Part shown: positions 1-7,104 of the stretch, one piece after another
Layout of the letters: every line of letters starts with the position of its first letter
Position numbering within the stretch: the stretch's first letter is position 1
Source of the DNA: an uncultured Prevotella sp.
GTDB taxonomy: Bacteria > Bacteroidota > Bacteroidia > Bacteroidales > Bacteroidaceae
Direction of reading: 5' to 3'
Assembly: GCA_905211345.1 (NCBI GenBank)
Contig: CAJMAO010000042.1
Span: 1-12,878, forward strand
Length of the DNA stretch: 12,878 nt
Translations under genes and position numbers: made by a program
The notes under the pieces: generated by a model
Told to the model about the DNA's origin: nothing
Databases searched by the model: none
What the model saw: the letters and a program-made list of their open reading frames with translations, nothing else

Positions 1-269
1 TTTAATAGTCATAACATATTGATTTTATGATAGTTGCAAAATAGTATTACAAACTGTCCAGATTCCAACACTGGATACCGTTAAGCTCTACGCCCTATTT
101 ATCGTATGTCACTCCATTTCATGGCGCACTTGCCAAAGGAGTGCTGCAAAAATAAGCAAAACATTCCGCTCCGACAAGAAATCATGCGAAAATTTCACCC
201 CGTCATCAACTTTATTTACGTAACTTTGCAGCGTGCATATAATCATTCAACAAACAAAATGACATTGAA
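1..269. other. Non-coding region upstream of the B3/B4 gene
   Basis: I see no gene in this stretch on either strand. The right end carries the likely promoter of the B3/B4 gene. Near the left end, around positions 36-45, the minus strand reads TATTTTGCAAC, which is close to a Bacteroidetes -7 box but one base short. A divergent gene beyond the left edge could start there, but nothing in the window tests this. Confidence 0.5.
221..228 (+). promoter_or_regulatory. Putative -7 box (TAACTTTG) for the B3/B4 gene
   Basis: TAACTTTG matches the Bacteroidetes housekeeping -7 consensus TAnnTTTG exactly and would give a leader of about 35 nt before the ATG at 270. The -33 box is poor: the nearest TTTC (193-196) is 24 bases upstream instead of the usual 19-21. 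The call rests on the -7 match and its position. Confidence 0.5.
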
Positions 270-935
270 ATGAACATAATAGTATCACAAGAAATAGAAC
301 AAGTATGCCCCGGCTTTGTCGGCGCGGCGGTCGAGGCCAAAGTAGTGAACAGCGGATATAACGCCGAATTATGGGCTGAAATCGAGGCACTGGGCGAGAA
401 ATATAAGGCGGAGCACACAACGGAGACAATAAAACAATTGTCAGGCATCGAGGCTACGCGCCGCGTTTACCGTGCATGCGGCAAAGACCCGAGCCGCTAC
501 CGTCCGGCGGCGGAGGCTTTAATCAGGCGCATGTTGCAAGGCAAACAGCTATACAAAATCGACACTTTGGTCGATTTAATCAACCTTGCAAGCATAGCCT
601 ACGGCTACAGCATAGGCGGTTTCGACGCCGACAAGTTCGCAGGCGATACGCTTACACTCGGCATCGGGCGCGAGGGCGAGCCTTACGAGGGCATCGGAAG
701 GGGAATGCTCAACATCGCAGGACTGCCCGTTTACCGTGACGCCATAGGCGGTGTGGGCACGCCTACGAGTGACAACGAGCGCACGAAGATAACCATCGGC
801 ACGCAACGCGTGCTCGTCCTCGTCAACGGTTACGACGGGAATGAGGCGCAGGTAAGGGCCAACGCTGAATACCTTGTGCGCCTTTTCGAGCGGTACGCGC
901 AAGGAACGAATTGCAGATACTTTATTTACAGGTAA
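270..935 (+). CDS. B3/B4 tRNA-binding (PheRS beta editing-like) domain protein
   Basis: A 221-residue free-standing relative of the B3/B4 domain that in bacterial phenylalanyl-tRNA synthetase beta chains hydrolyses mischarged Tyr-tRNA(Phe). Nearly the whole protein is this domain. The characteristic block runs from about residue 62 to 122: TRRVYRACGKDPSRYRP, then RRMLQGKQLYKIDTLVDL, NLAS and GGFDADK. A glycine-rich second half follows (GIGREGEPYEGIGRG, then YRDAIGGVGTPTSDNERT at about 155-172). No synthetase core, membrane segment or signal peptide is seen, so it should be cytoplasmic. In this family a role in removing mischarged amino acids from tRNA is suspected, but the substrate of stand-alone members is generally not established. 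The ATG at 270 follows an A-rich leader with no Shine-Dalgarno; an ATG at 259 is out of frame. The next gene begins 19 bp after the stop, suggesting co-transcription. Confidence 0.85.
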   Translation: MNIIVSQEIEQVCPGFVGAAVEAKVVNSGYNAELWAEIEALGEKYKAEHTTETIKQLSGIEATRRVYRACGKDPSRYRPAAEALIRRMLQGKQLYKIDTLVDLINLASIAYGYSIGGFDADKFAGDTLTLGIGREGEPYEGIGRGMLNIAGLPVYRDAIGGVGTPTSDNERTKITIGTQRVLVLVNGYDGNEAQVRANAEYLVRLFERYAQGTNCRYFIYR

Positions 936-954
936 ATAGAAGCGCATTGGTGGC

Positions 955-1977
955 ATGAACTTACCCAACATACGGTTACTAAACCAACAGCTTGTTGCAC
1001 CGGAGTTTACCGACGTTCACGACCTCGTTGCATACATGGGCATGTTGCAGGCGCAGGAATACAGGATGATGCGCTGGGCTGTCGGCATCAGGATGAAGCG
1101 TCCCTCAATGGCGGCGTTCAGGTCGGCGTACAATTCGGGACGCATCGTCCGCACGCACCTTTTCCGCTGCACGTGGCAGCTTGTGGCGGCGGAAGACCTG
1201 CGGTGGATGCTGAAACTATGCGCCGACAGGAACAAAGCTGCCATTAACGGGTTTACGGCATATCATGGACGTGTTATCAGTGAAGATGAATATGACCGTG
1301 CCAACAATCTTATATGCCAAGCCATTACAGGACATGTTTCTACTACTAAAAGCGAACTTATAAAGCGGTTGGCGGAGCTTGGCCTATCGGATACCGCTCA
1401 TGCCATGTCTATCTTCCTGCGCAGGGCTGAACTCGAAGGCATAATTTGCAGCGGAGAGCTTGACGGCAAGGAAAACACATACGCGCTGATTGACGAACGC
1501 ATACCTCCGGCGGAAGAGCCTTTGCGCGAAGAGGCAGTTGCCATGCTCGCCCGAAAATACTTCCGCAGCCACTCCCCGGCCACGCTTGAAGACTTTACGT
1601 GGTGGACTAACTTGAACGTCGGCGAATGTCGCACGGCAATCGATGCACTCCGCGACGAACTTATAGAAATAAAGCATGACGGCGTGGCATATTACATCCA
1701 TCAAGATTGCCGAACACGAGGCTGCCGACGGCAAACACTCCTGTTGCCGTCGTATGACGAATACCTGCTCGGCTACAAGAGCCGCCATCATGTTCTTGAT
1801 GACGAGTTTCGTCCGCGTGCATACAGCAACAACGGTCTGTTTTACCCTATAATCGTAAGCGGAGGGCGCGTCGTCGGCAACTGGCACCCCAAGAAGTCAG
1901 CCGCGTTTTTCAAGGAAAACGACACGCAAGATATAACTGAACAGCTTGGCCGTTACAATAAGTTCATGCGCGGTTGA
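955..1977 (+). CDS. Winged-helix protein of the AlkZ/YcaQ (HTH_42) DNA glycosylase superfamily
   Basis: A 340-residue protein with the family's layout. The N-terminus contains LQAQEYRMMRWAVGIR (31-46), followed by the GRIVRTHLFRCTWQLVAAED block (62-81), which matches the 'RT...RGT.H' segment of the family. Winged-helix repeats follow in the middle (about 130-250), and LLLPSYDEYLLGYKSR lies at about 262-277. Biochemically studied members (AlkZ, E. coli YcaQ) excise alkylated bases or unhook interstrand crosslinks, and a QxQ motif is part of their catalytic site; here Q32-A33-Q34 fits it. Family membership is well supported. Glycosylase activity is inferred, since many members are annotated only as winged-helix DNA-binding proteins. 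The 19-bp gap to the upstream gene points to one operon. ATG at 955 is the first in-frame start and leaves the conserved N-terminus intact. Confidence 0.82.
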   Translation: MNLPNIRLLNQQLVAPEFTDVHDLVAYMGMLQAQEYRMMRWAVGIRMKRPSMAAFRSAYNSGRIVRTHLFRCTWQLVAAEDLRWMLKLCADRNKAAINGFTAYHGRVISEDEYDRANNLICQAITGHVSTTKSELIKRLAELGLSDTAHAMSIFLRRAELEGIICSGELDGKENTYALIDERIPPAEEPLREEAVAMLARKYFRSHSPATLEDFTWWTNLNVGECRTAIDALRDELIEIKHDGVAYYIHQDCRTRGCRRQTLLLPSYDEYLLGYKSRHHVLDDEFRPRAYSNNGLFYPIIVSGGRVVGNWHPKKSAAFFKENDTQDITEQLGRYNKFMRG

Positions 1978-2581
1978 GCCGCTGCCGATGAACTTCATGC
2001 GGACAACCGTTGCGCCATTTTGAAACCTTTGGCCGTAATTTTGCGTCAAAACGTCAGGCGGAAAATGTACGCCTACATTCGCAAAACAGGTCGGCTGTGA
2101 GCCGTATTGTGGCTCTTGTTCCTATAAGAAACAACGTTTCTCATTGCCGTTTGCTGCCTTTGGCAGTGCAAAAGACCATATTTCACATTGCCAAAAGCTG
2201 TCTTTTATACGCTTGAAAGCCGTCCAAACGACGTGTTTGGACGGCTTTTTCTTTCCTCAAAAGCCAATTTCTGCGCTTTTTCAGACCGCTGTTTTTGCAC
2301 ATTCAAGCCGTCGGAGGCGTTAGCACCCTGTACTTGTGGAAGTTACGTTTGCACACTTCTGCTTGCCGTATTTGTGTCCGGTCGGTGTCTTTTTTACGGC
2401 GACGGCCTTGTAAAAGCGTCATTGAAATACAAAAAGAAAGCAAAACAAGAGATGTGTGTTGCAATATGCCATGCGGTAAGCAAGGCTGGCAATATACATG
2501 TCATGGCGTTGAAGAAAATGCACTGCCGACCTTATTTTAATTAATCTTCCTTAAACTTTCGTCTATGTCAGCATTTATTTG
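1978..2581. other. Non-coding, hairpin-rich region between the AlkZ-like gene and lysS
   Basis: About 600 bp with no convincing gene. The open frames here (for example 2188-2544) run through the terminator, are very rich in cysteine and lack any recognisable domain. The stretch holds three small hairpins at 2099-2115, 2127-2141 and 2154-2166, a strong terminator at 2216-2255 and, at its right end, the -33 part of the lysS promoter. A segment at 2167-2210 resembles part of the repeat at 10602-10645. I see nothing structured in 2256-2540. Confidence 0.6.
2216..2255 (+). terminator. Rho-independent terminator after the B3/B4-AlkZ-like operon
   Basis: A perfect 14-bp stem (2216-2229 with 2235-2248, core GCCGTCC/GGACGGC) closes a 5-nt loop. 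The T-rich run TTTTTCTTTCC begins in the 3' arm and continues past it. It lies about 240 bp after the AlkZ-like stop codon, so the operon mRNA would carry a long 3' end, or a small transcript ends here. Confidence 0.8.
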
Positions 2582-2589
2582 TATTTTTG
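2557..2589 (+). promoter_or_regulatory. Putative lysS promoter
   Basis: TATTTTTG at 2582-2589 is an exact TAnnTTTG -7 box. TTTC at 2557-2560 is a one-mismatch -33 box (consensus TTTG) at a 21-bp spacing. Transcription would start near 2596 and give a leader of about 108 nt. The -7 box overlaps an upstream in-frame ATG (2587), which supports the downstream lysS start. Confidence 0.6.
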
Positions 2590-2632
2590 CAAGGAATAAG
2601 CCGCGCTTTGACAAGCAATCGGAAACGGCCTG

Positions 2633-2655
2633 CCGCACCGACAGTGTTGGTGCGG
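2633..2655 (+). promoter_or_regulatory. Hairpin in the lysS leader
   Basis: CCGCACC (2633-2639) pairs with GGTGCGG (2649-2655) around a 9-nt loop inside the predicted leader of lysS, about 50 nt before the start codon. There is no T-run behind it, so it is not an intrinsic terminator. Its role is unknown; it could stabilise the mRNA or be a local regulatory element. I found no T-box signature. Confidence 0.45.
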
Positions 2656-2703
2656 AAAGGCGGCGTGGCGTTATCGCTTCAACATAGAATACTGAATTTA
2701 AGT

Positions 2704-4434
2704 ATGAACGTTTTAGAACTGAGTGAACAGGAAATTGGCAGACGCCAAAGTCTCGAAGAGCTGCGCACAATGGGCATCGACCCTTATCCCGCGGCGGAGT
2801 ATCCAACCAATGCTTTCTCAACCGACATCAAGGCGGACTTCAAGGACGACGAGCCGCGCCGCGAGGTGTGCATAGCCGGACGAATGATGAGCCGCCGCGT
2901 GATGGGCAAGGCGGCTTTCGCCGAGCTTCAAGACTCGAAGGGCAGGATACAGGTTTACATTACACGTGACGACATTTGTCCTGGCGAGGACAAGGATTTA
3001 TATAATAAGGTGTTCAAGAAATTGCTTGACATAGGCGACTTCATCGGCATAAAAGGCTTCGTGTTCCGCACGCAGACTGGCGAAATCAGCATACACGCGC
3101 AGAACCTGACGCTGCTCTCGAAGAGCCTCAAACCCCTGCCGATAGTGAAATACAAGGACGGCGTGGCTTACGACAAGTTTGACGACCCAGAGTTGCGCTA
3201 CCGCCAGCGGTACGTAGACCTCGTTGTTAACGATGGCGTGAAGGACACTTTCCTTCAGCGCGCCACGGTGATAAGGACTATAAGGAAAGTGCTCGACGAG
3301 GCCGGATACACCGAGGTTGAAACGCCTACGTTGCAGACAATAGCCGGCGGAGCGAGCGCAAGGCCGTTCATAACGCACTTCAACGCACTCGACACCGACA
3401 TGTACATGCGCATCGCCACGGAGCTTTACTTGAAGCGCCTGATAGTAGGCGGATTTGAGGGTGTATATGAAATAGGCAAGAACTTCCGCAACGAGGGCAT
3501 GGACCGCAACCACAACCCGGAGTTTACCTGTATGGAACTGTATGTTCAGTACAAGGACTACAACTGGATGATGTCGTTCACCGAGAAGCTGCTCGAGACT
3601 GTATGCATAGCCGTAAACGGCAAGCCTGAGCGCGAAATAGACGGCAACATCGTCAGCTTCAAAGCTCCGTACCGCCGTCTGCCGATACTCGACGCAATCA
3701 AGGAAAAGACCGGCTACGACCTTACAGGCATGGACGAGGAGCAAATCCGCGAGGTTTGCAAGAAACTCAACATGGAGATTGACGACACGATGGGCAAGGG
3801 AAAGCTCATCGACGAGATTTTCGGGGAGTTCTGCGAGGGCACTTTCATCCAGCCTACGTTCATCACGGACTACCCCGTAGAGATGTCGCCGCTCACTAAG
3901 ATGCACCGCTCTAAGCCCGGGCTGACCGAACGCTTCGAGCTTATGGTCAACGGAAAGGAGCTTGCCAACGCATATTCTGAGCTTAACGACCCTATCGACC
4001 AGGAGGAACGCTTCAAGGAACAGATGAGACTGGCCGACAAGGGCGATGACGAGGCGATGATTATTGACCAGGACTTCCTGCGCGCGCTGCAATACGGTAT
4101 GCCGCCTACAAGCGGTATCGGTATAGGCATCGACCGCCTCGTGATGCTTATGACGGGCAAGACGTACATACAAGAGGTGCTGTTCTTCCCACAGATGCGT
4201 CCGGAAAAGAAAGCCCCGAAAAGCAGCGCTGACGAATGGAAAGCCATTGGCGTGCCAGAGGAATGGGTGCCTGTGCTCAACAAATGCGGCTATTACTTGG
4301 TATCCGACATCAAGGATGTCAACCCGCAAAAGCTGCAAATGGACGCTTGCGGAATAAACAAAAAATACAAACTTGGCTACGACAACCCGAAGGTTGACGA
4401 ATTTGCCAAGTGGATTGAGGCGGCGAATAAATAA
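2704..4434 (+). CDS. lysS: Lysyl-tRNA synthetase (class II)
   Basis: Charges tRNA(Lys) with lysine in the cytoplasm. The 576-residue protein has an N-terminal anticodon-binding OB fold (about 55-140, with VCIAGRMMSRRVMGKAAF). The class II catalytic core follows: motif 1 region GYTEVETPTL (201-210), motif 2 YEIGKNFRNEGMDRNHNPEF (255-274), and motif 3 GIGIGIDRLVML (471-482) just before LFFPQMRP. About 75 residues beyond the usual end form an extra domain (WVPVLNKCGYYLVSDIKDVN...) that looks helix-hairpin-helix-like; such a tail is normal in Bacteroidetes LysS. I chose the ATG at 2704 because it gives MNVLELSEQE, the family's usual start. The frame is open 39 codons further upstream, but the ATG at 2587 overlaps the -7 box. 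Identification is secure. Confidence 0.97.
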   Translation: MNVLELSEQEIGRRQSLEELRTMGIDPYPAAEYPTNAFSTDIKADFKDDEPRREVCIAGRMMSRRVMGKAAFAELQDSKGRIQVYITRDDICPGEDKDLYNKVFKKLLDIGDFIGIKGFVFRTQTGEISIHAQNLTLLSKSLKPLPIVKYKDGVAYDKFDDPELRYRQRYVDLVVNDGVKDTFLQRATVIRTIRKVLDEAGYTEVETPTLQTIAGGASARPFITHFNALDTDMYMRIATELYLKRLIVGGFEGVYEIGKNFRNEGMDRNHNPEFTCMELYVQYKDYNWMMSFTEKLLETVCIAVNGKPEREIDGNIVSFKAPYRRLPILDAIKEKTGYDLTGMDEEQIREVCKKLNMEIDDTMGKGKLIDEIFGEFCEGTFIQPTFITDYPVEMSPLTKMHRSKPGLTERFELMVNGKELANAYSELNDPIDQEERFKEQMRLADKGDDEAMIIDQDFLRALQYGMPPTSGIGIGIDRLVMLMTGKTYIQEVLFFPQMRPEKKAPKSSADEWKAIGVPEEWVPVLNKCGYYLVSDIKDVNPQKLQMDACGINKKYKLGYDNPKVDEFAKWIEAANK

Positions 4435-4435
4435 A

Positions 4436-4607
4436 CACCCACCCTAACCCTCCCAAAGGAAGGGACTTAAAATGCAAATTTTGGCATCAAGCGGCAGAGA
4501 GAACTAAAGTCATTCGACTTGCTAAATGTTGATGTGAATATGGTATTGTCTGTTTTTTAGACGGATGGTAATCAAGCTCCCTCCCTTTGGAAGGGTTGGG
4601 ATGGGTA
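4436..4607. repeat. Inverted-repeat element (MITE-like) between lysS and gpsA
   Basis: Two imperfect inverted arms of about 32 bp bound this element: 4436-4467 (contains ACCCACCCTAACCCTCCC) and 4576-4607 (contains CCCTTTGGAAGGGTTGGGAT). They match at roughly 26 of 32 positions, and most differences are transitions. The internal 108 bp is AT-rich and encodes nothing evident. The left end begins two bases after the lysS stop and the right end lies 16 bp before the gpsA start, so the element fills almost the whole gap. Size, terminal inverted repeats and position suggest a small non-autonomous repeat; no transposase is present. Confidence 0.6.
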
Positions 4608-4623
4608 TTTAATTTCTAATAAA

Positions 4624-5619
4624 ATGTACGACTGCGGAAGAATAGCAATTATCGGCGGAGGCAGCTGGGCTACGGCAATCGCCAAGATTGTAGTGGAGCA
4701 TACACACCATATCGGGTGGTATATGCGCCGCGACGACCGCATAGAAGACTTCAAAAGACTCGGTCACAATCCTGCTTATTTGACAAGCGTGCACTTCAAT
4801 ATCGATGAGATAGAGTTTTTCAACGACATCAACAAGATAGTGCAGGCTTACGATACACTTATTTTCGTCACACCTTCAGCATACATAAAAAACCACTTAA
4901 AACGGTTAAAGACCCGTATAAAAGACAAGTTCGTAGTGACTGCCATCAAAGGTATCGTACCGGACGAGAACCTAATATGTTCCGAATATTTTCACCAAGT
5001 GTATGACGTTCCGTATGAAAACCTTGCCTGTCTTGGCGGTCCGTCACATGCTGAAGAAGTGGCACTTGAACGGTTGTCTTATCTTACGATAGCATGTAGC
5101 GACCGCAACAAGGCTCAGGCTTTCTCTGATCTAGTTGCCTGCAATTATATCAAAGCCAAAACCAGCAGCGATGTTGTAGGTATAGAATATGCCTCGGTTT
5201 TAAAGAACGTCTATGCCATAGCCGCAGGCATTTGCAACGGACTGAAATACGGCGATAACTTTATGGCAGTGCTGATGGCCAATGCCGTACAGGAGATGTC
5301 ACGTTTTCTTAAGTCGGTATATCCACTTGACAGAAATATCACAGACTCCGTTTATCTTGGCGATTTGCTGGTTACCGGCTATTCTAACTTTTCTCGCAAC
5401 CGCACTTTCGGTACGATGATAGGTAAAGGATACAGTATAAAAAGCGCGCAAATTGAAATGGAAATGATTGCAGAAGGTTATTTCGGAACCAAATGCATGA
5501 AAGAACTTAACCGCCATTGGCATGTAAACATGCCGATTCTTGATGCCGTTTACAACATTTTGTACGAACGGATTTCACCACAGATTGAGATTAAATTATT
5601 AACCGATTCTTTCAGATAA
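4624..5619 (+). CDS. gpsA: NAD(P)H-dependent glycerol-3-phosphate dehydrogenase
   Basis: Reduces dihydroxyacetone phosphate to sn-glycerol-3-phosphate, the backbone for phospholipid synthesis, in the cytoplasm. The 331-residue length is normal. The N-terminal Rossmann fold opens with RIAIIGGGSWATAIAK (6-21). VVTAIKG (104-110) holds the conserved Lys109, GGPSHAEEVA lies at 138-147, and the C-terminal helical domain has the catalytic Lys194 in SVLKNVYAIAAG. The substrate-binding segment GDLLVTGYSNFSRNRTFG lies at 246-263, with SRNR at 257-260; the usual 'TCTS.HSRN' is a variant here, as seen in Bacteroidetes. ATG at 4624 sits directly before the Rossmann strand. Only 22 bp separate it from pgi, so the two are probably co-transcribed. 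The upstream gap is filled by an inverted-repeat element, and no clear TAnnTTTG box is seen next to the start. Confidence 0.95.
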   Translation: MYDCGRIAIIGGGSWATAIAKIVVEHTHHIGWYMRRDDRIEDFKRLGHNPAYLTSVHFNIDEIEFFNDINKIVQAYDTLIFVTPSAYIKNHLKRLKTRIKDKFVVTAIKGIVPDENLICSEYFHQVYDVPYENLACLGGPSHAEEVALERLSYLTIACSDRNKAQAFSDLVACNYIKAKTSSDVVGIEYASVLKNVYAIAAGICNGLKYGDNFMAVLMANAVQEMSRFLKSVYPLDRNITDSVYLGDLLVTGYSNFSRNRTFGTMIGKGYSIKSAQIEMEMIAEGYFGTKCMKELNRHWHVNMPILDAVYNILYERISPQIEIKLLTDSFR

Positions 5620-5641
5620 GAATCATAATACCAACAAACAA

Positions 5642-7000
5642 ATGAAAAATATCGCATTAGACGTAACAAAAGCCACACAGTTTCTCGCAGAAGGAACTGT
5701 AAAGGCTTATGAACCGAAAGTAAAAGCCGCTCAAGAAGCTCTCGAAAACGGGACCTGTCCGGGTAACGATTTCCTTGGCTGGTTGCACCTGCCGTCATCA
5801 ATAACTCCTGACTTCCTACAGGAGATACAAGCATGTGCCGACGTATTGCGAGAGAACTGCGAAGCTGTGGTAGTTGCAGGAATAGGCGGAAGCTATTTAG
5901 GAGCGCGCGCCGTTATCGAAGCTCTCGGCAATTCGTTCGCTTGGCTTGTAAATGACAAAAAGAACCCGACAATCCTGTTCGCCGGTAATAATATAGGCGA
6001 AGACTATCTATCGGAACTCACTGAATATCTGAAAGACAAAAAGTTCGGAGTTATCAATATATCCAAATCAGGAACAACTACCGAGACGGCACTCACATTC
6101 CGTTTGTTGAAGAAACAATGCGAAGAACAGCGCGGTAAAGAAGATGCAAAGAAAGTTATCGTTGCTGTTACAGATGCCAAGAAAGGTGCGGCACGCGCTG
6201 CAGCAGACAAAGAAGGTTATAAGACTTTCGTCATTCCTGACAATGTAGGCGGTCGTTTCTCAGTATTGACCCCGGTAGGTTTGTTACCGATAGCTTGTGC
6301 CGGATTCGATATCAAGCAACTTGTCGCCGGAGCTGCCGACATGGAAAAGGCATGTGGAAGCGATGTAGCATACGAGGAGAACCCTGCAGCCGTATACGCA
6401 GCAGTACGCAACGGACTCTACGAACAAGCCGGAAAGAAAATCGAAATAATGGTGAACTACCAGCCAAAGCTGCACTTTATGAGTGAATGGTGGAAGCAGT
6501 TGTATGGCGAAAGCGAAGGAAAAGACGGCAAGGGCATATTCCCCGCGTCATGCGACTTTACTACCGACCTGCACTCTATGGGCCAATGGATACAGCAAGG
6601 CGAACGAACCATCTACGAAACTGTAATCAGCATAGAGAAGCCTAACCGTGAATTGTTGTTCCCCAACGATGAGGAAAACCTCGACGGCCTGAACTTCCTT
6701 GCTGGCAAACGTGTAGACGAGGTTAACAAAATGGCAGAACTAGGCACACGTCTTGCACATGTTGACGGCGGCGTACCTAATATCCGTATCAGCGTTCCGG
6801 CTCTGAACGAATATTACATCGGCCAACTTATATATTTCTTCGAGAAAGCTTGCGGCATCAGTGGAAACATTCTAGGTGTAAATCCGTTCAACCAACCGGG
6901 TGTAGAAGCATACAAAAAGAACATGTTCGCACTGCTCGACAAACCCGGATACGAAGCTGACAGCAAAGCCATAAAGGAAAGGCTGGCCAAGGAGAAATAA
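5642..7000 (+). CDS. pgi: Glucose-6-phosphate isomerase
   Basis: Interconverts glucose-6-phosphate and fructose-6-phosphate in glycolysis and gluconeogenesis. The protein has 452 residues, the short bacterial form (E. coli has about 550). Motifs in order: AGIGGSYLGARA (79-90), phosphate-binding ISKSGTTTETA (140-150), signature DNVGGRFSVLTPVGLLP (200-216), QLYGESEGKDGKG (286-298) with the likely catalytic Glu290, TTDLHSMGQ (307-315) with His311, and the C-terminal PFNQPGVEAYKKNMF (415-429) with Lys425. All expected active-site positions are present. It follows gpsA by 22 bp with an A-rich leader and no Shine-Dalgarno. The lysS-gpsA-pgi order is, to my knowledge, found in other Bacteroidales. 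Confidence 0.97.
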   Translation: MKNIALDVTKATQFLAEGTVKAYEPKVKAAQEALENGTCPGNDFLGWLHLPSSITPDFLQEIQACADVLRENCEAVVVAGIGGSYLGARAVIEALGNSFAWLVNDKKNPTILFAGNNIGEDYLSELTEYLKDKKFGVINISKSGTTTETALTFRLLKKQCEEQRGKEDAKKVIVAVTDAKKGAARAAADKEGYKTFVIPDNVGGRFSVLTPVGLLPIACAGFDIKQLVAGAADMEKACGSDVAYEENPAAVYAAVRNGLYEQAGKKIEIMVNYQPKLHFMSEWWKQLYGESEGKDGKGIFPASCDFTTDLHSMGQWIQQGERTIYETVISIEKPNRELLFPNDEENLDGLNFLAGKRVDEVNKMAELGTRLAHVDGGVPNIRISVPALNEYYIGQLIYFFEKACGISGNILGVNPFNQPGVEAYKKNMFALLDKPGYEADSKAIKERLAKEK

Positions 7001-7016
7001 GCATGAGGAGCATCAT

Positions 7017-7078
7017 TGTTTACGTTTTTTAAGTCATTAAGCTATAATATTCCAAATAATACCACAAAAACGTAAACA
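7017..7078. repeat. 13-bp inverted repeat between pgi and the HAD gene
   Basis: TGTTTACGTTTTT (7017-7029) and its exact complement AAAAACGTAAACA (7066-7078) flank a 36-nt AT-rich spacer. The 3' arm is not followed by a T-run on the plus strand, so it is not a canonical terminator. It could be a small repeat remnant or an operator-like site; the sequence does not decide. Confidence 0.5.
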
Positions 7079-7104
7079 GCCCAAACATATAATAGCAATA
7101 ATAG

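Noticed and set aside
2188..2544. A 118-codon cysteine-rich plus-strand open frame before lysS
   Set aside because: It runs through the intrinsic terminator at 2216-2255 and has no signal peptide, domain or conserved pattern. The cysteines are scattered without spacing typical of metal sites.
2587..2703. A 39-residue N-terminal extension of LysS
   Set aside because: The ATG at 2587 overlaps the -7 promoter box and the extension has no family match. The start at 2704 gives the normal 576-residue protein.
2998..4338. A 446-codon open frame on the minus strand opposite lysS
   Set aside because: It lies wholly antisense to a secure synthetase gene, is rich in Val/His/Leu as expected of the complement of a biased gene, and shows no domain. 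It is a shadow of lysS.
4436..4607. The lysS-gpsA element as a plain rho-independent terminator
   Set aside because: The arms are 108 nt apart and no T-run follows the right arm directly. A dispersed repeat explains the structure better, though it may still weaken read-through.
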